The notes under the pieces were generated by a model, which was given only the letters and a program-made list of their open reading frames with translations, ran no database searches and was not told the origin of the DNA. Positions 1-7,780 of a stretch of 57,841 bases of DNA are shown here, piece after piece. How positions within the stretch are numbered: position 1 is the first letter of the stretch; each line of letters opens with the position of its first letter. Location of the stretch: NCBI GenBank assembly GCA_944381495.1, contig CALWLJ010000008.1:1-57841 (forward strand), given 5' to 3'. Source of the stretch: an uncultured Mediterraneibacter sp. (GTDB lineage: Bacteria > Bacillota > Clostridia > Lachnospirales > Lachnospiraceae). The translations under genes and the position numbers were made by a program.

Positions 1-10
1 CGCATAAATC

Positions 11-57
11 CGTCCACCTTATCGTCCACCTTATGAACCGATTTTATTCGATTTTAT
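11..57. repeat. Short tandem repeats at the left edge
   Basis: Two perfect head-to-tail copies of a 12-mer (CGTCCACCTTAT at 11-22 and 23-34) are followed by two 9-mers CGATTTTAT at 39-47 and 49-57. A further CCACCTTAT lies at 154-162. The rest of 1-180 is AT-rich with no convincing gene. Short direct repeats like these next to a tRNA can be arm-type binding sites of a tyrosine integrase, but no integrase is in the window, so that reading is inference. Confidence 0.6.
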
Positions 58-180
58 GCGGTTTCTGGCGGTCTTAAATTTAAAATTTTTTCATTTGGAA
101 TGGGGATAAGGAAAAGGTAATACAAAAAAGAGTTTTTTCGGTTAAAAAAACTGCCACCTTATTTTTTACGAACTTTCGGG

Positions 181-215
181 AATAAAAATAACCCGAAAAA
201 CGTTGATTTTTCGGG
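181..215 (-). terminator. Rho-independent terminator of the tRNA unit
   Basis: A perfect 9-bp stem (CCCGAAAAA / TTTTTCGGG, 192-200 and 207-215) with loop CGTTGA is followed on the minus strand by a T-rich run. It lies downstream of tRNA-Glu, tRNA-Cys and the tRNA-Cys-like copy. The loop sequence matches the terminator of the tRNA-Asn/Ala unit near 18.55 kb. Confidence 0.75.
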
Positions 216-224
216 CTTTCTACG

Positions 225-285
225 AGATGCATAATACTGCATCCCGATGTTGCAGACCCAAGTCTTGCTACTTGAATACCTGCAT
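225..285 (-). pseudogene. Degenerate tRNA-Cys-like sequence
   Basis: Minus strand. The sequence aligns with the D-arm and anticodon arm of the intact tRNA-Cys to its right, including an identical 13-mer covering the GCA anticodon loop (248-260 versus 351-363). The T-arm is not recognisable: in its place is a perfect 6-bp hairpin GATGCA / TGCATC (226-231, 238-243). The acceptor pairs poorly. It sits between tRNA-Cys and the terminator, so it should be co-transcribed. It could be a decayed duplicate, an attachment-site duplication, or an unusual tRNA-like RNA. Confidence 0.55.
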
Positions 286-316
286 AAAAACGGACAATAT
301 TTCCTATTTTCCTGAG

Positions 317-388
317 AGGCGCAGACCGGATTTGAACCGGTGAATCAGGGTGTTGCAGACCCACGCCTTACCACTTGGCTACTGCGCC
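317..388 (-). tRNA. tRNA-Cys (GCA)
   Basis: Full cloverleaf on the minus strand: acceptor GGCGCAG pairs with CTGCGCC, anticodon loop CTGCAAC gives GCA, the T-arm is standard, and discriminator U73 is the usual cysteine identity base. CCA is not encoded. It is co-transcribed with the upstream tRNA-Glu. Confidence 0.95.
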
Positions 389-433
389 TTACTATAAGCA
401 CTTAGCAACTGTATTTTAGCTGCTTATGTGCAA

Positions 434-505
434 TGACCCCGACGGGAATCGAACCCGTGTTACCGCCGTGAAAGGGCGATGTCTTAACCGCTTGACCACG
501 GGGCC
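434..505 (-). tRNA. tRNA-Glu (TTC)
   Basis: Cloverleaf on the minus strand with anticodon loop CTTTCAC (TTC), a T-arm containing GGTTCGATTCC, and acceptor GGCCCCG paired with CGGGGTC including one G-U. It is the first gene of the tRNA unit driven by the promoter at 544-572. Confidence 0.95.
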
Positions 506-543
506 ACAAAATGCGGCCACCACTTCTGCAGTGACCGTGTTAT

Positions 544-572
544 ATATTAACATAAGTGATATATAATTGCAA
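544..572 (-). promoter_or_regulatory. Sigma-A-type promoter of the tRNA-Glu/Cys unit
   Basis: On the minus strand, -35 TTGCAA (567-572) and -10 TAATAT (544-549) are separated by 17 bp, about 40 bp upstream of the mature tRNA-Glu 5' end. Confidence 0.65.
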
Positions 573-618
573 GCATTTTTTCAAAAACACTTCTATTTTT
601 TCGCTGCAGCTCACTTTA

Positions 619-2004
619 TCAGGATCTGAGCATTCTCATACGGATCACCTGTTGTGTTTCCCCTTGAATATCCATCTCACATTCAATCTGATGATCCTCT
701 CCTGCATACCAGAAGTACAGATCTTCTACATCGCCTCCGTAAATATCATCTGCCTCTCCATATGCCTTAAGCACTTTATCAAGACCGTCTCCCAGCTGAA
801 TCTGTCCGGGAAATGTCACGTTCAGGGTTCCGCCTGTCAACATGGACGTATCCACTGTGATTCCTGATATGAGACATTCTCCCACTTTCTTTGTATCTGT
901 TCCGCTGTTAATGATATCCGCTGTGATCATACATCCGCTCTCATCATAAAAATACGCTGTCAGATATTCGCCTGCGTTTACGGTCATATCCTCCGGAGTC
1001 TCCTCTCTGTCCAGCGTAAGGCCTGCCGCCTCGATATCAGCTATTGTACATGGCAGAGTTACGACCGTGTCGTTCAACTGAACCGTATAACTTTTCCAGT
1101 CTGTACCCAGGACTCCTCCCTGCTCTGCCGGTTCTGTTTCCTCCGATGACACGCTATTGTCCACATCCGTGCTTTCTGCTTCCAGAGCTTCCTTCGGCAC
1201 TGTGATTCCGTCTATACTATTATAATCTGTAAAGGTGATATCCAGACTGCACTCTGATATATTTACTGTCTCTTCACTGTCTGCAGTCAATGCTGCCATT
1301 ACGTCTTTCATATCAACATAAATCTTTGCCGGGAGCATGCTCTCTTTATAAATATAGAAAGAGCAGGGAATTTTCGTCTCGGAAAGTTTATCCTCATCCA
1401 TATCCGGCAGCTGCCCCAGGGCGTTGCTGACGCTCTGCTCCATCACCCCCAGGAAAATATCTCCATTGATATCACCGGCCATCTCATATACAGCTTCCCC
1501 ATTGACAGCATCAGGATCTTTTGCCAGTTCAAATCTTTTCGCCTGAGATCTCAGTTCCCGGAACATTTCAGGATTAAACGCATCTTCATTTGTCTCCGCA
1601 GATGTTTTGCTCCATTCATCATTAAGCTTTGTATAAACTTCATACTCCTCATCCTCTTTGACAGAATATGTCTCAAGATCCATATCAAAGTTCATGCCAT
1701 ACATTTCAAAACTCATGTTTCCTGTTCCATGAGATATTTCAGGGTCAAGCATGCTTTCCATATCCATGCTCACACCCACAGCCACTGTCTCTGTTCCCAC
1801 ATCCATATCAGCCGTCACATTCATACTGCTGCTGACTGATTCTACATTTTCAAGACTCTTTGCCATATCCGCAAGCAGCCTTTTCGGACTGTCTTTCTGA
1901 CTGCATCCGGGCAGGAACAGCACTGCCGCAGAAGACAGGAGCAGCATGATCACCGCCTTACGCCTGGTCACATTCTTTCTGTTTCTGCTTTCATTTCTTC
2001 TCAT
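619..2004 (-). CDS. Large putative lipoprotein of unknown function
   Basis: The 461-aa product starts MRRNESRN, has a basic N-region, a hydrophobic core and a lipobox (LPGC), so it should be a lipid-anchored extracytoplasmic protein. The first ~250 residues are rich in amphipathic beta segments with repeated Met/Asp patterns and resemble the LolA/LppX-like lipoproteins common in Clostridia; the last ~150 residues look like a second, separate domain. I chose the ATG at 2004 because GGGGGA lies at proper distance and it begins 5 bp after the upstream DUF3810 stop; an in-frame ATG at 2028 would overlap that gene. Specific function not recognised. Confidence 0.8.
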   Translation of the reverse strand: MRRNESRNRKNVTRRKAVIMLLLSSAAVLFLPGCSQKDSPKRLLADMAKSLENVESVSSSMNVTADMDVGTETVAVGVSMDMESMLDPEISHGTGNMSFEMYGMNFDMDLETYSVKEDEEYEVYTKLNDEWSKTSAETNEDAFNPEMFRELRSQAKRFELAKDPDAVNGEAVYEMAGDINGDIFLGVMEQSVSNALGQLPDMDEDKLSETKIPCSFYIYKESMLPAKIYVDMKDVMAALTADSEETVNISECSLDITFTDYNSIDGITVPKEALEAESTDVDNSVSSEETEPAEQGGVLGTDWKSYTVQLNDTVVTLPCTIADIEAAGLTLDREETPEDMTVNAGEYLTAYFYDESGCMITADIINSGTDTKKVGECLISGITVDTSMLTGGTLNVTFPGQIQLGDGLDKVLKAYGEADDIYGGDVEDLYFWYAGEDHQIECEMDIQGETQQVIRMRMLRS

Positions 2005-2008
2005 ATCA

Positions 2009-3124
2009 TCATTTCCCCCTGTTTCCATAATAAGCCACGATCAAATCTACCATCCGGTCATAGCTCTGTACGCCGTCCGCCTGACCGTTTGCCTTCAGAT
2101 ATGTGTCATTGACACGATCCGCCGCTCTCTCAATCGGACCTTCATATCTGTCCCAGAAAGCATTGTTCGCTGCCAGATCAACTTCCGCCAGCGGATCCAG
2201 CATCACTCTCACTTCCGCCCAGCTGTCATAATCCGCACGGTACAGAGCGTTCATGCAGTACACCCAGCCGGACAGGTATCCGCTGTATTGAAAATCTATT
2301 CTATCTGATCCGATGCATGCGAGAAATGCGATAAAATTTGCTTCCCGCTCTTCCATGAATCCCCTTAGATGAGACAGCTCATGACAGGCTGTGAACGGCT
2401 TGTTATAGGATGTCATATCCCCGTTATAATTTGCCTCTATCGTAAAAGGCAGATAAATCCCGGTCAGCCCCTGATAGGAGAGCACCTCTGACAGGATCAG
2501 CTGCTTCGGTCTGGGATAATACCCTTTCAGAGACGGATATTCTTCACTGAGTCTTTCCATTGCTTCCACGGCTCCATCCTGTTCCGGGCTTTCCAGAGAG
2601 AGGATCTGATCCTGATCCCGGTCCACAAGAGAAGCCAGATCATTCACCTCATCTGTCAGCCATATGCACACCTGCTTCAGATCCTCAGATGTATACCGCC
2701 ATGTTATAATTCCCTCTTTCATGGAAAAGGATTCTCTCCTGTAATTAATCCCGCATCCGGCGGTGTACAGAAAAGCCAGTATGGAAACCGTCAGCATCAC
2801 TCCGGAAAACCACCGGAAAAGTACATGTCCCGCCTTTTCCTTTCTGCGGATGATCCTGACTGATGCCAGTATAATAGATAATCCCAGCCCAAAGATAATG
2901 AGATAAATGCAGATCTCCGATACAGAAAACGGGAACCTGCCCATCCATCTTCCGACAGATGAGACAAGTACCGGATAGACTGTCTCTGCATACCATTCCG
3001 CAAATGCCGGTTTCCATGCCGAAAGAATCATCATCCCGCCGCTTAAGATCAAGAGGATCACCGCAGCTGCCAGGCATCGTTCCGCTGTTTTGTTTTTCTT
3101 TTCTTTTGACCGTTTTTTCTTCAT
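2009..3124 (-). CDS. DUF3810-family membrane protein, putative zinc metalloprotease fold
   Basis: 371-aa membrane protein with about three N-terminal transmembrane segments followed by an extracytoplasmic domain. That domain carries HELSHLRGF followed by E-x-EAN, the HExxH...E arrangement of the gluzincin-like DUF3810 family. The motif is intact (two His plus the downstream Glu), so hydrolytic activity is plausible, but the family substrate is unknown. The next gene (lipoprotein, start 2004) is only 4 bp downstream, so the two are an operon and probably act together at the envelope. I used ATG 3124 (AGGA upstream); an in-frame GTG at 3193 would add 23 residues. Confidence 0.8.
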   Translation of the reverse strand: MKKKRSKEKKNKTAERCLAAAVILLILSGGMMILSAWKPAFAEWYAETVYPVLVSSVGRWMGRFPFSVSEICIYLIIFGLGLSIILASVRIIRRKEKAGHVLFRWFSGVMLTVSILAFLYTAGCGINYRRESFSMKEGIITWRYTSEDLKQVCIWLTDEVNDLASLVDRDQDQILSLESPEQDGAVEAMERLSEEYPSLKGYYPRPKQLILSEVLSYQGLTGIYLPFTIEANYNGDMTSYNKPFTACHELSHLRGFMEEREANFIAFLACIGSDRIDFQYSGYLSGWVYCMNALYRADYDSWAEVRVMLDPLAEVDLAANNAFWDRYEGPIERAADRVNDTYLKANGQADGVQSYDRMVDLIVAYYGNRGK

Positions 3125-3272
3125 CTGTCTGTATATCCTGTCTGATAAATTATCTGCAGGCAGAACCCGCACTTTCTGCAGATAAGCAGGCACAAATCTG
3201 CCCTGTTCTTTTCAATCATCATATAATCTTAAGGCACTATTGTCAATTATAGCTAAGTTCTCTCTTTAACAG

Positions 3273-3320
3273 AAAACTGCCGCACCGCCTCTTTTCAGAG
3301 TGCCGGAACGGCAGTTTTTT
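3273..3320 (-). terminator. Hairpin terminator after the OB-fold-like lipoprotein gene
   Basis: Outer stem AAAACTGCCG / CGGCAGTTTT with T-runs on both strands. It lies between the end of the 3357-4166 gene and the DUF3810 gene, both transcribed leftwards. Confidence 0.6.
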
Positions 3321-3356
3321 TATGCTGTAAAACTTATGATATTAGCAATTGTTCTT

Positions 3357-4166
3357 TTACTGTACAACTGTCACAGAAGTAATATGCGGGTTCACGCCCT
3401 CATACCAGTAAAGGAATCCTTCCATATCAATGGTCTGTCCAATCTGAAGGTTCTTCACTGCTGCATATACCTCAGTGCTGCTGTCACACAGATAAGACTC
3501 GATGGTAAATGTATAAGTCTGTCCATTATATGAAGCATTGAAATAAAGGTCGTCACCGTCTGTACCGGAACCGTCATAATTATATAAGAACGCCGCATCG
3601 TTTCCATCTGCATCCTTGGATGCTTCTACTTTCATACCCTTAAAGGATACGAACTGATTCTGATAGTTCTCAATCTCATCTGTTCCAAGATACTCTGTAA
3701 CGTCCGTCGGATCTGCGATATAAGTATCCCCGTCATTTACGAACTCAAATGTACCTTCCTGGATCTCCACTTCGCCGGACCACTCTGTCTTGTATCCTGT
3801 CACACGGATCTTTGTTCCAGGTACCAGTTTATCATAGTCCTCTTCGGAACATGCTGTATCATAGAAGAAATATCCTCCGTCATGATCCTGTGCATAGATC
3901 GTAGCCTTGTCTTCCCACCAGGACTGTGTCGCCTGTACATAGGCCTCAACTGTAACCTCTGTATCAACATCCGCCGCCATGTACTCATCGTAGCTCATAA
4001 CGTCTGCAGATGCGTCATCTGAAGTGTCTCCTGCTGTATCCTGTTTGTTGTCTTCTGCTGTTGCGTTGTCACCGGTAGTGTTACTGCTGTTTCCGCCGCC
4101 TGCGCAGCCGCCCAGTGCGAATACCAGAGTAAGAGCCAGTAACATAGATAATACTTTCTTCTTCAT
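3357..4166 (-). CDS. Secreted lipoprotein with OB-fold-like domain
   Basis: 269-aa protein with signal peptide and lipobox (LGGC), then a low-complexity Asn/Asp/Thr linker (about residues 25-60), which is typical of surface lipoproteins. The folded part contains phrases such as EAYVQATQSW, VPGTKIRVTGYK and GQTIDMEGF, the pattern of OB-fold nucleic-acid or ligand-binding-like domains found in Clostridial lipoproteins. ATG 4166 was chosen because AGGAG lies upstream and it opens the signal peptide; the longer frame to 4286 lacks one. It has its own terminator and stands alone between unrelated operons. Ligand unknown. Confidence 0.8.
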   Translation of the reverse strand: MKKKVLSMLLALTLVFALGGCAGGGNSSNTTGDNATAEDNKQDTAGDTSDDASADVMSYDEYMAADVDTEVTVEAYVQATQSWWEDKATIYAQDHDGGYFFYDTACSEEDYDKLVPGTKIRVTGYKTEWSGEVEIQEGTFEFVNDGDTYIADPTDVTEYLGTDEIENYQNQFVSFKGMKVEASKDADGNDAAFLYNYDGSGTDGDDLYFNASYNGQTYTFTIESYLCDSSTEVYAAVKNLQIGQTIDMEGFLYWYEGVNPHITSVTVVQ

Positions 4167-4314
4167 AATATACTTCTCCTTTTCTGATTGCACAGTGCCG
4201 GATGACCGGTGGCAGAATATCCGGAGCTGCAGCATAGATTCCATACCCGTCATCACGCTGCCGTACTCCAAACCGGACATCGGCACAATAATTTTGCAAC
4301 AATTTTATTATAGT

Positions 4315-4368
4315 CAAAAAAACAGGGAAGTCAACACCCCGCTCTGTTGGAGCAGAGTACTGACTTCC
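4315..4368 (-). terminator. Terminator of the sugar ABC transporter operon
   Basis: 8-bp stem GGAAGTCA / TGACTTCC (4326-4333, 4361-4368) enclosing a GC-rich loop, followed on the minus strand by seven Ts. It lies just after the stop of the binding-protein gene. Confidence 0.75.
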
Positions 4369-4375
4369 GCTGAAA

Positions 4376-5980
4376 TCATTGTTTTTTACGTTGTTTTTTC
4401 ATTTTCTCCCTGATCAGGTACAGGATGATCAGCAGCCAGACCGCCGCGATCCCTGCAATAAGAGCAACTGCTGTTCCCGGAAGCGGCCCCAGATCTGCTT
4501 TTTCTCCCGATGGCGTATTGTAGTCATTCAGATGGTAAAGGGCCGTCACATCACTGTACAGATTCTGGATATAAGTATCATCCACCGTTTCTTTTCTCCG
4601 CACAGACTTGGTCACTTCCTCGATCATCTGCCCGGCAGCGTCTCTCAGAGATGTAGAGCCGTTGAATACCGGAGTGACAAAAGTGTCGTCCTCATGCTCC
4701 AACAAAAGCTCCGCCGCCTTGATCTTCACATCATAGTGCTGATTGTTATCTTCCCCGGCACGGGAGAGATAATCCTGATACTCAGCAGACTCCTGAGCTG
4801 CAGTCGTCACCGGCACGTACCCCTCGGTTTCCGAGTAGGCGATCTGTACATCATTTGTCAGAAGATACTGAGTAAACAGCCAGGATGCCAACACCTCCTG
4901 GGGATCATCCTTATTGAAGATACATACGGAAGGTCCCTGAGAGATCATCTGCGGATTCTCCGGGTCATACTGAGGGATCATCCTTACCTCTGTGTCAAAC
5001 TGGGTGATAGCCTCCTCCGCGATATCCACCAAAGGGGCATCGCTTCCCATCCAGGTGGCCCCGGCTGTAGAGTCGATGGCGAATACGCACTGGCCTGCAT
5101 TCAGGAAATTGGCCGGATAGCCGGAGATCTTGAATGTCGAGAACGCTCCTGTATCGGTATGTTCCGCTACAGTATAAAGAATGTCTTCCGTGGCATCATT
5201 AAAGATCTCCACCTCTCCATGATCTGTAGAATAGCCTGCTCCCTGCTGCTTCAGCATCTGTATCATCATATTGTCTGTGGACTTGTAAATAAACGGGATC
5301 ATTACATCCTGCCCGTTCAGGACAAAGGTCCCATCCGGGTTTTTCGCCGCAGCCGCATCCGATACTTCCCAGATAAAATCCCAGGTCAGTACATCCGGCA
5401 CGGTATACCCGAGCGCTTCCACATAATCCTTGTTAATATAGCATGCCTCCGTAGAACGCATATAGGGAAGCGCATAATAATGACCGTCTATCATACATTC
5501 ATCCAGAAACTGGGGAACGATCTGCGACTGTTCCGGAGACTGGAAGAGCAGCCTGCTGCCTCCCAGACCGTATGTCTCATCCGTCATCAGATCATCCAGC
5601 GGCACAACTACATTTTCCCCGGTCAGGTAAGTGGCGATATGGTCCGGATAAGTGATACAGACATTAGGAGTGGTATCTGTGGCAATGTTTGTGATCACGT
5701 CATTGTAAATATCCCCGTAATCCGTATAGAGTCTCAGATCGACCGTAATATTGGGATACAGCTCCTGGAAATCTGCGATGGCCTGCCGGTAGATATCCGT
5801 CTGCGTCTTGTTGGTATCGTTCTTGGCCCAGAATGTGATCTCATAGTTTCTAGAAGTATCAAATTCATCCGGCACGGCAAACTCCGCCGTTTCCTCCTGC
5901 CTGCCGTGGCATCCGGACAGTCCGGCTGCACACAGGGAAGCCGCCAGCAGAGCGGCAAGTATCTTTCCTGGTCTTTTCAT
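4376..5980 (-). CDS. Sugar ABC transporter substrate-binding lipoprotein with C-terminal membrane anchor
   Basis: 534-aa family 1 extracellular solute-binding protein (MalE/UgpB-like). The signal peptide ends in lipobox LSGC (Cys24), followed by the fold start ITFWAKND and DFQELYPNI that are typical of the family. It would deliver a carbohydrate to the two permeases encoded just upstream; the ligand is not predictable. Its start overlaps the permease stop in an ATGA junction. Oddly, beyond the lipobox it has a second anchor: a hydrophobic helix at about residues 503-523 followed by a basic tail (REKMKKQRKKQ), and it is about 100 residues longer than usual. It is last in the operon, whereas binding proteins are usually first. 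Confidence 0.9.
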   Translation of the reverse strand: MKRPGKILAALLAASLCAAGLSGCHGRQEETAEFAVPDEFDTSRNYEITFWAKNDTNKTQTDIYRQAIADFQELYPNITVDLRLYTDYGDIYNDVITNIATDTTPNVCITYPDHIATYLTGENVVVPLDDLMTDETYGLGGSRLLFQSPEQSQIVPQFLDECMIDGHYYALPYMRSTEACYINKDYVEALGYTVPDVLTWDFIWEVSDAAAAKNPDGTFVLNGQDVMIPFIYKSTDNMMIQMLKQQGAGYSTDHGEVEIFNDATEDILYTVAEHTDTGAFSTFKISGYPANFLNAGQCVFAIDSTAGATWMGSDAPLVDIAEEAITQFDTEVRMIPQYDPENPQMISQGPSVCIFNKDDPQEVLASWLFTQYLLTNDVQIAYSETEGYVPVTTAAQESAEYQDYLSRAGEDNNQHYDVKIKAAELLLEHEDDTFVTPVFNGSTSLRDAAGQMIEEVTKSVRRKETVDDTYIQNLYSDVTALYHLNDYNTPSGEKADLGPLPGTAVALIAGIAAVWLLIILYLIREKMKKQRKKQ

Positions 5981-6849
5981 CCTTTCATACCTCCTCTTGA
6001 CACGCCTTCCATGATCTTGTTCCGGAATATGAGGAACAGGATGATCAGCGGCACGGATATGACTACCACCGCCGCCATCATAGCCGGGATATTTTCCCTG
6101 CCGAAACCGTTCTCACGGATCTCCTGGATCCCGTTTGACACCAGATAATATGCCTGATCGTCTGTGATCAGACGAGGCCATACATAGGAGTTCCAGCACT
6201 CAATGATCTTCAGGATCGTAATCGTCACGATAGTTGGCCTGCAGATCGGGATCATGACCTTCCACAGATATTTCAGATCGGAGGTCCCGTCCACCTTGGC
6301 CGCCCGGTACAGCTCATCCGGCACCTGCTCAAAATTCTCTTTCAGCAGATAGATATAAAATACGGATGTAACCGAGGGCAGGACCAGACCTGTCATGGTA
6401 TTTCTCAGATCCAGGTTCGTAATTGTCACAAAATTAGTAATAACAACCAGTTCGCTGGGGATCATCATCAGAGCCAGAAACAAAGTAAACACCAGATTCT
6501 TTCCCCGAAAATCCAGTCTGGCAAAGGCGTAGGCTGCCAGCGTGCTGACCACTACCATAATGGCTGTAGTTATCACCGCGAAGATCACGGTATTTAAAAG
6601 ATATCCTACCAGTGGTACCGTAGTAAACGCGTCCACATAGTTCTGGATCGTAGGCGACAGAGTAAAGAAGGCCGGCGTATGCTCCGCGTTATACGCGCCA
6701 TAGCTCTTTACCGAAGTCAGGATCATCCAGTAAAAAGGAAAGAGAACGATCAGAGCCCATATGGTCAGAAGAATATAGGTAACTGCTTTCTGTATCTTGT
6801 TTTTTGCGTCTGATTTTTTCTGTACTTTTTCAAAATCCGTCTGTTCCAT
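5977..6849 (-). CDS. Sugar ABC transporter permease, MalG/UgpE type
   Basis: 290-aa inner-membrane permease with six predicted transmembrane helices. The cytoplasmic EAA loop (YRAAKVDGTSDLKYLWKVMI, about residues 182-201) docks onto the ATPase. N-terminal helix LLTIWALIVLFPFYWMILTS and the general layout match the CUT1 family MalG/UgpE partner. It follows the first permease by 6 bp and overlaps the binding-protein gene by 4 bp, so the operon is translationally coupled. Confidence 0.93.
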   Translation of the reverse strand: MEQTDFEKVQKKSDAKNKIQKAVTYILLTIWALIVLFPFYWMILTSVKSYGAYNAEHTPAFFTLSPTIQNYVDAFTTVPLVGYLLNTVIFAVITTAIMVVVSTLAAYAFARLDFRGKNLVFTLFLALMMIPSELVVITNFVTITNLDLRNTMTGLVLPSVTSVFYIYLLKENFEQVPDELYRAAKVDGTSDLKYLWKVMIPICRPTIVTITILKIIECWNSYVWPRLITDDQAYYLVSNGIQEIRENGFGRENIPAMMAAVVVISVPLIILFLIFRNKIMEGVSRGGMKG

Positions 6850-6855
6850 CTGTGA

Positions 6856-7755
6856 TCATCTCCTTTCATACTGAACCTTTTTCCTGCTCACCAGAAGATT
6901 GATGCAGGTGATCGTAAGCACGATGACGAACAGGATGATCGCCGCCGCAGATGCATAGGAAGGATATCCGCCGCTGTCTCCGTACAGCATGTCATAGACA
7001 TATCCCACGATGGTATTCATGCCCGCCGCGTTCAGATCCGTTCCAAACAGGGCAACTGCATCACTGTATGCCTTGAATGCTCCGATAAATCCGGTGATCA
7101 CCAGATAGAAGATCATTGGCGAGATCATAGGCAGGGTAATCTTTGTAAATACTCTCAGCTTCGGCGTGCCGTCCACCCGGGCCGCCTTGTAGTAGTCCTG
7201 ATTTACAGACGCCAGAGCACTGGTAAGCACCAGAATCTTAAATGGCATGACCACCCATACGGTATAGAAACAGAGCACAAACATTTTCGCCCAGTAGGGT
7301 CCATCGATAAAATCCACGGAACTCCCGCCGAACAGATTGATCACCATGTTTACCAGACCGTCTGTATACTCCGTTTTCTGGAACAGGATCATAAATACAA
7401 GACCTACCGCCAGTGTATTGGTCACATATGGCAGAAAATATATGGTCTGATACAGATCTCTCAGCGCCTTGATAGAACTCAGTCCCAGAGAAATCAGAAG
7501 GGCCAGCGCCGTTGACACAGGCACCGTGATAAATACAAGGATAAATGTATTTCTCACCGCCTGAAGGAAATAAGGGTCATGAAGCACATAGGAAAAGTTG
7601 TACCCGCCCACTCCGAAATAAGTCTGTGAAGCGAAGTTAAATCCTTCCTCCATGGAATAGATAAACACATCGATCAGCGGATATACCAGGAAAGCGATGA
7701 GGAACAAAAGCGCAGGCAGAAGATACAGCCAGGCTTTCTTGTTGTTGCTGTTCAT
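6856..7755 (-). CDS. Sugar ABC transporter permease, MalF/UgpA type
   Basis: 299-aa permease with six predicted transmembrane helices and the EAA motif YYKAARVDGTPKLRVFTKIT (about residues 188-207). It is the MalF/UgpA-type half of a CUT1 importer, without the large extra periplasmic loop of enteric MalF, as usual in Firmicutes. It starts 25 bp after the ATPase stop and ends 6 bp before the second permease. Confidence 0.93.
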   Translation of the reverse strand: MNSNNKKAWLYLLPALLFLIAFLVYPLIDVFIYSMEEGFNFASQTYFGVGGYNFSYVLHDPYFLQAVRNTFILVFITVPVSTALALLISLGLSSIKALRDLYQTIYFLPYVTNTLAVGLVFMILFQKTEYTDGLVNMVINLFGGSSVDFIDGPYWAKMFVLCFYTVWVVMPFKILVLTSALASVNQDYYKAARVDGTPKLRVFTKITLPMISPMIFYLVITGFIGAFKAYSDAVALFGTDLNAAGMNTIVGYVYDMLYGDSGGYPSYASAAAIILFVIVLTITCINLLVSRKKVQYERR

Positions 7756-7780
7756 TATGGATCACTCTCTCCTTTCTGTA

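Noticed and set aside
4379-6148. 589-codon plus-strand open frame
   Set aside because: It is antisense to the solute-binding protein and permease genes, has no ribosome site or recognisable domains.
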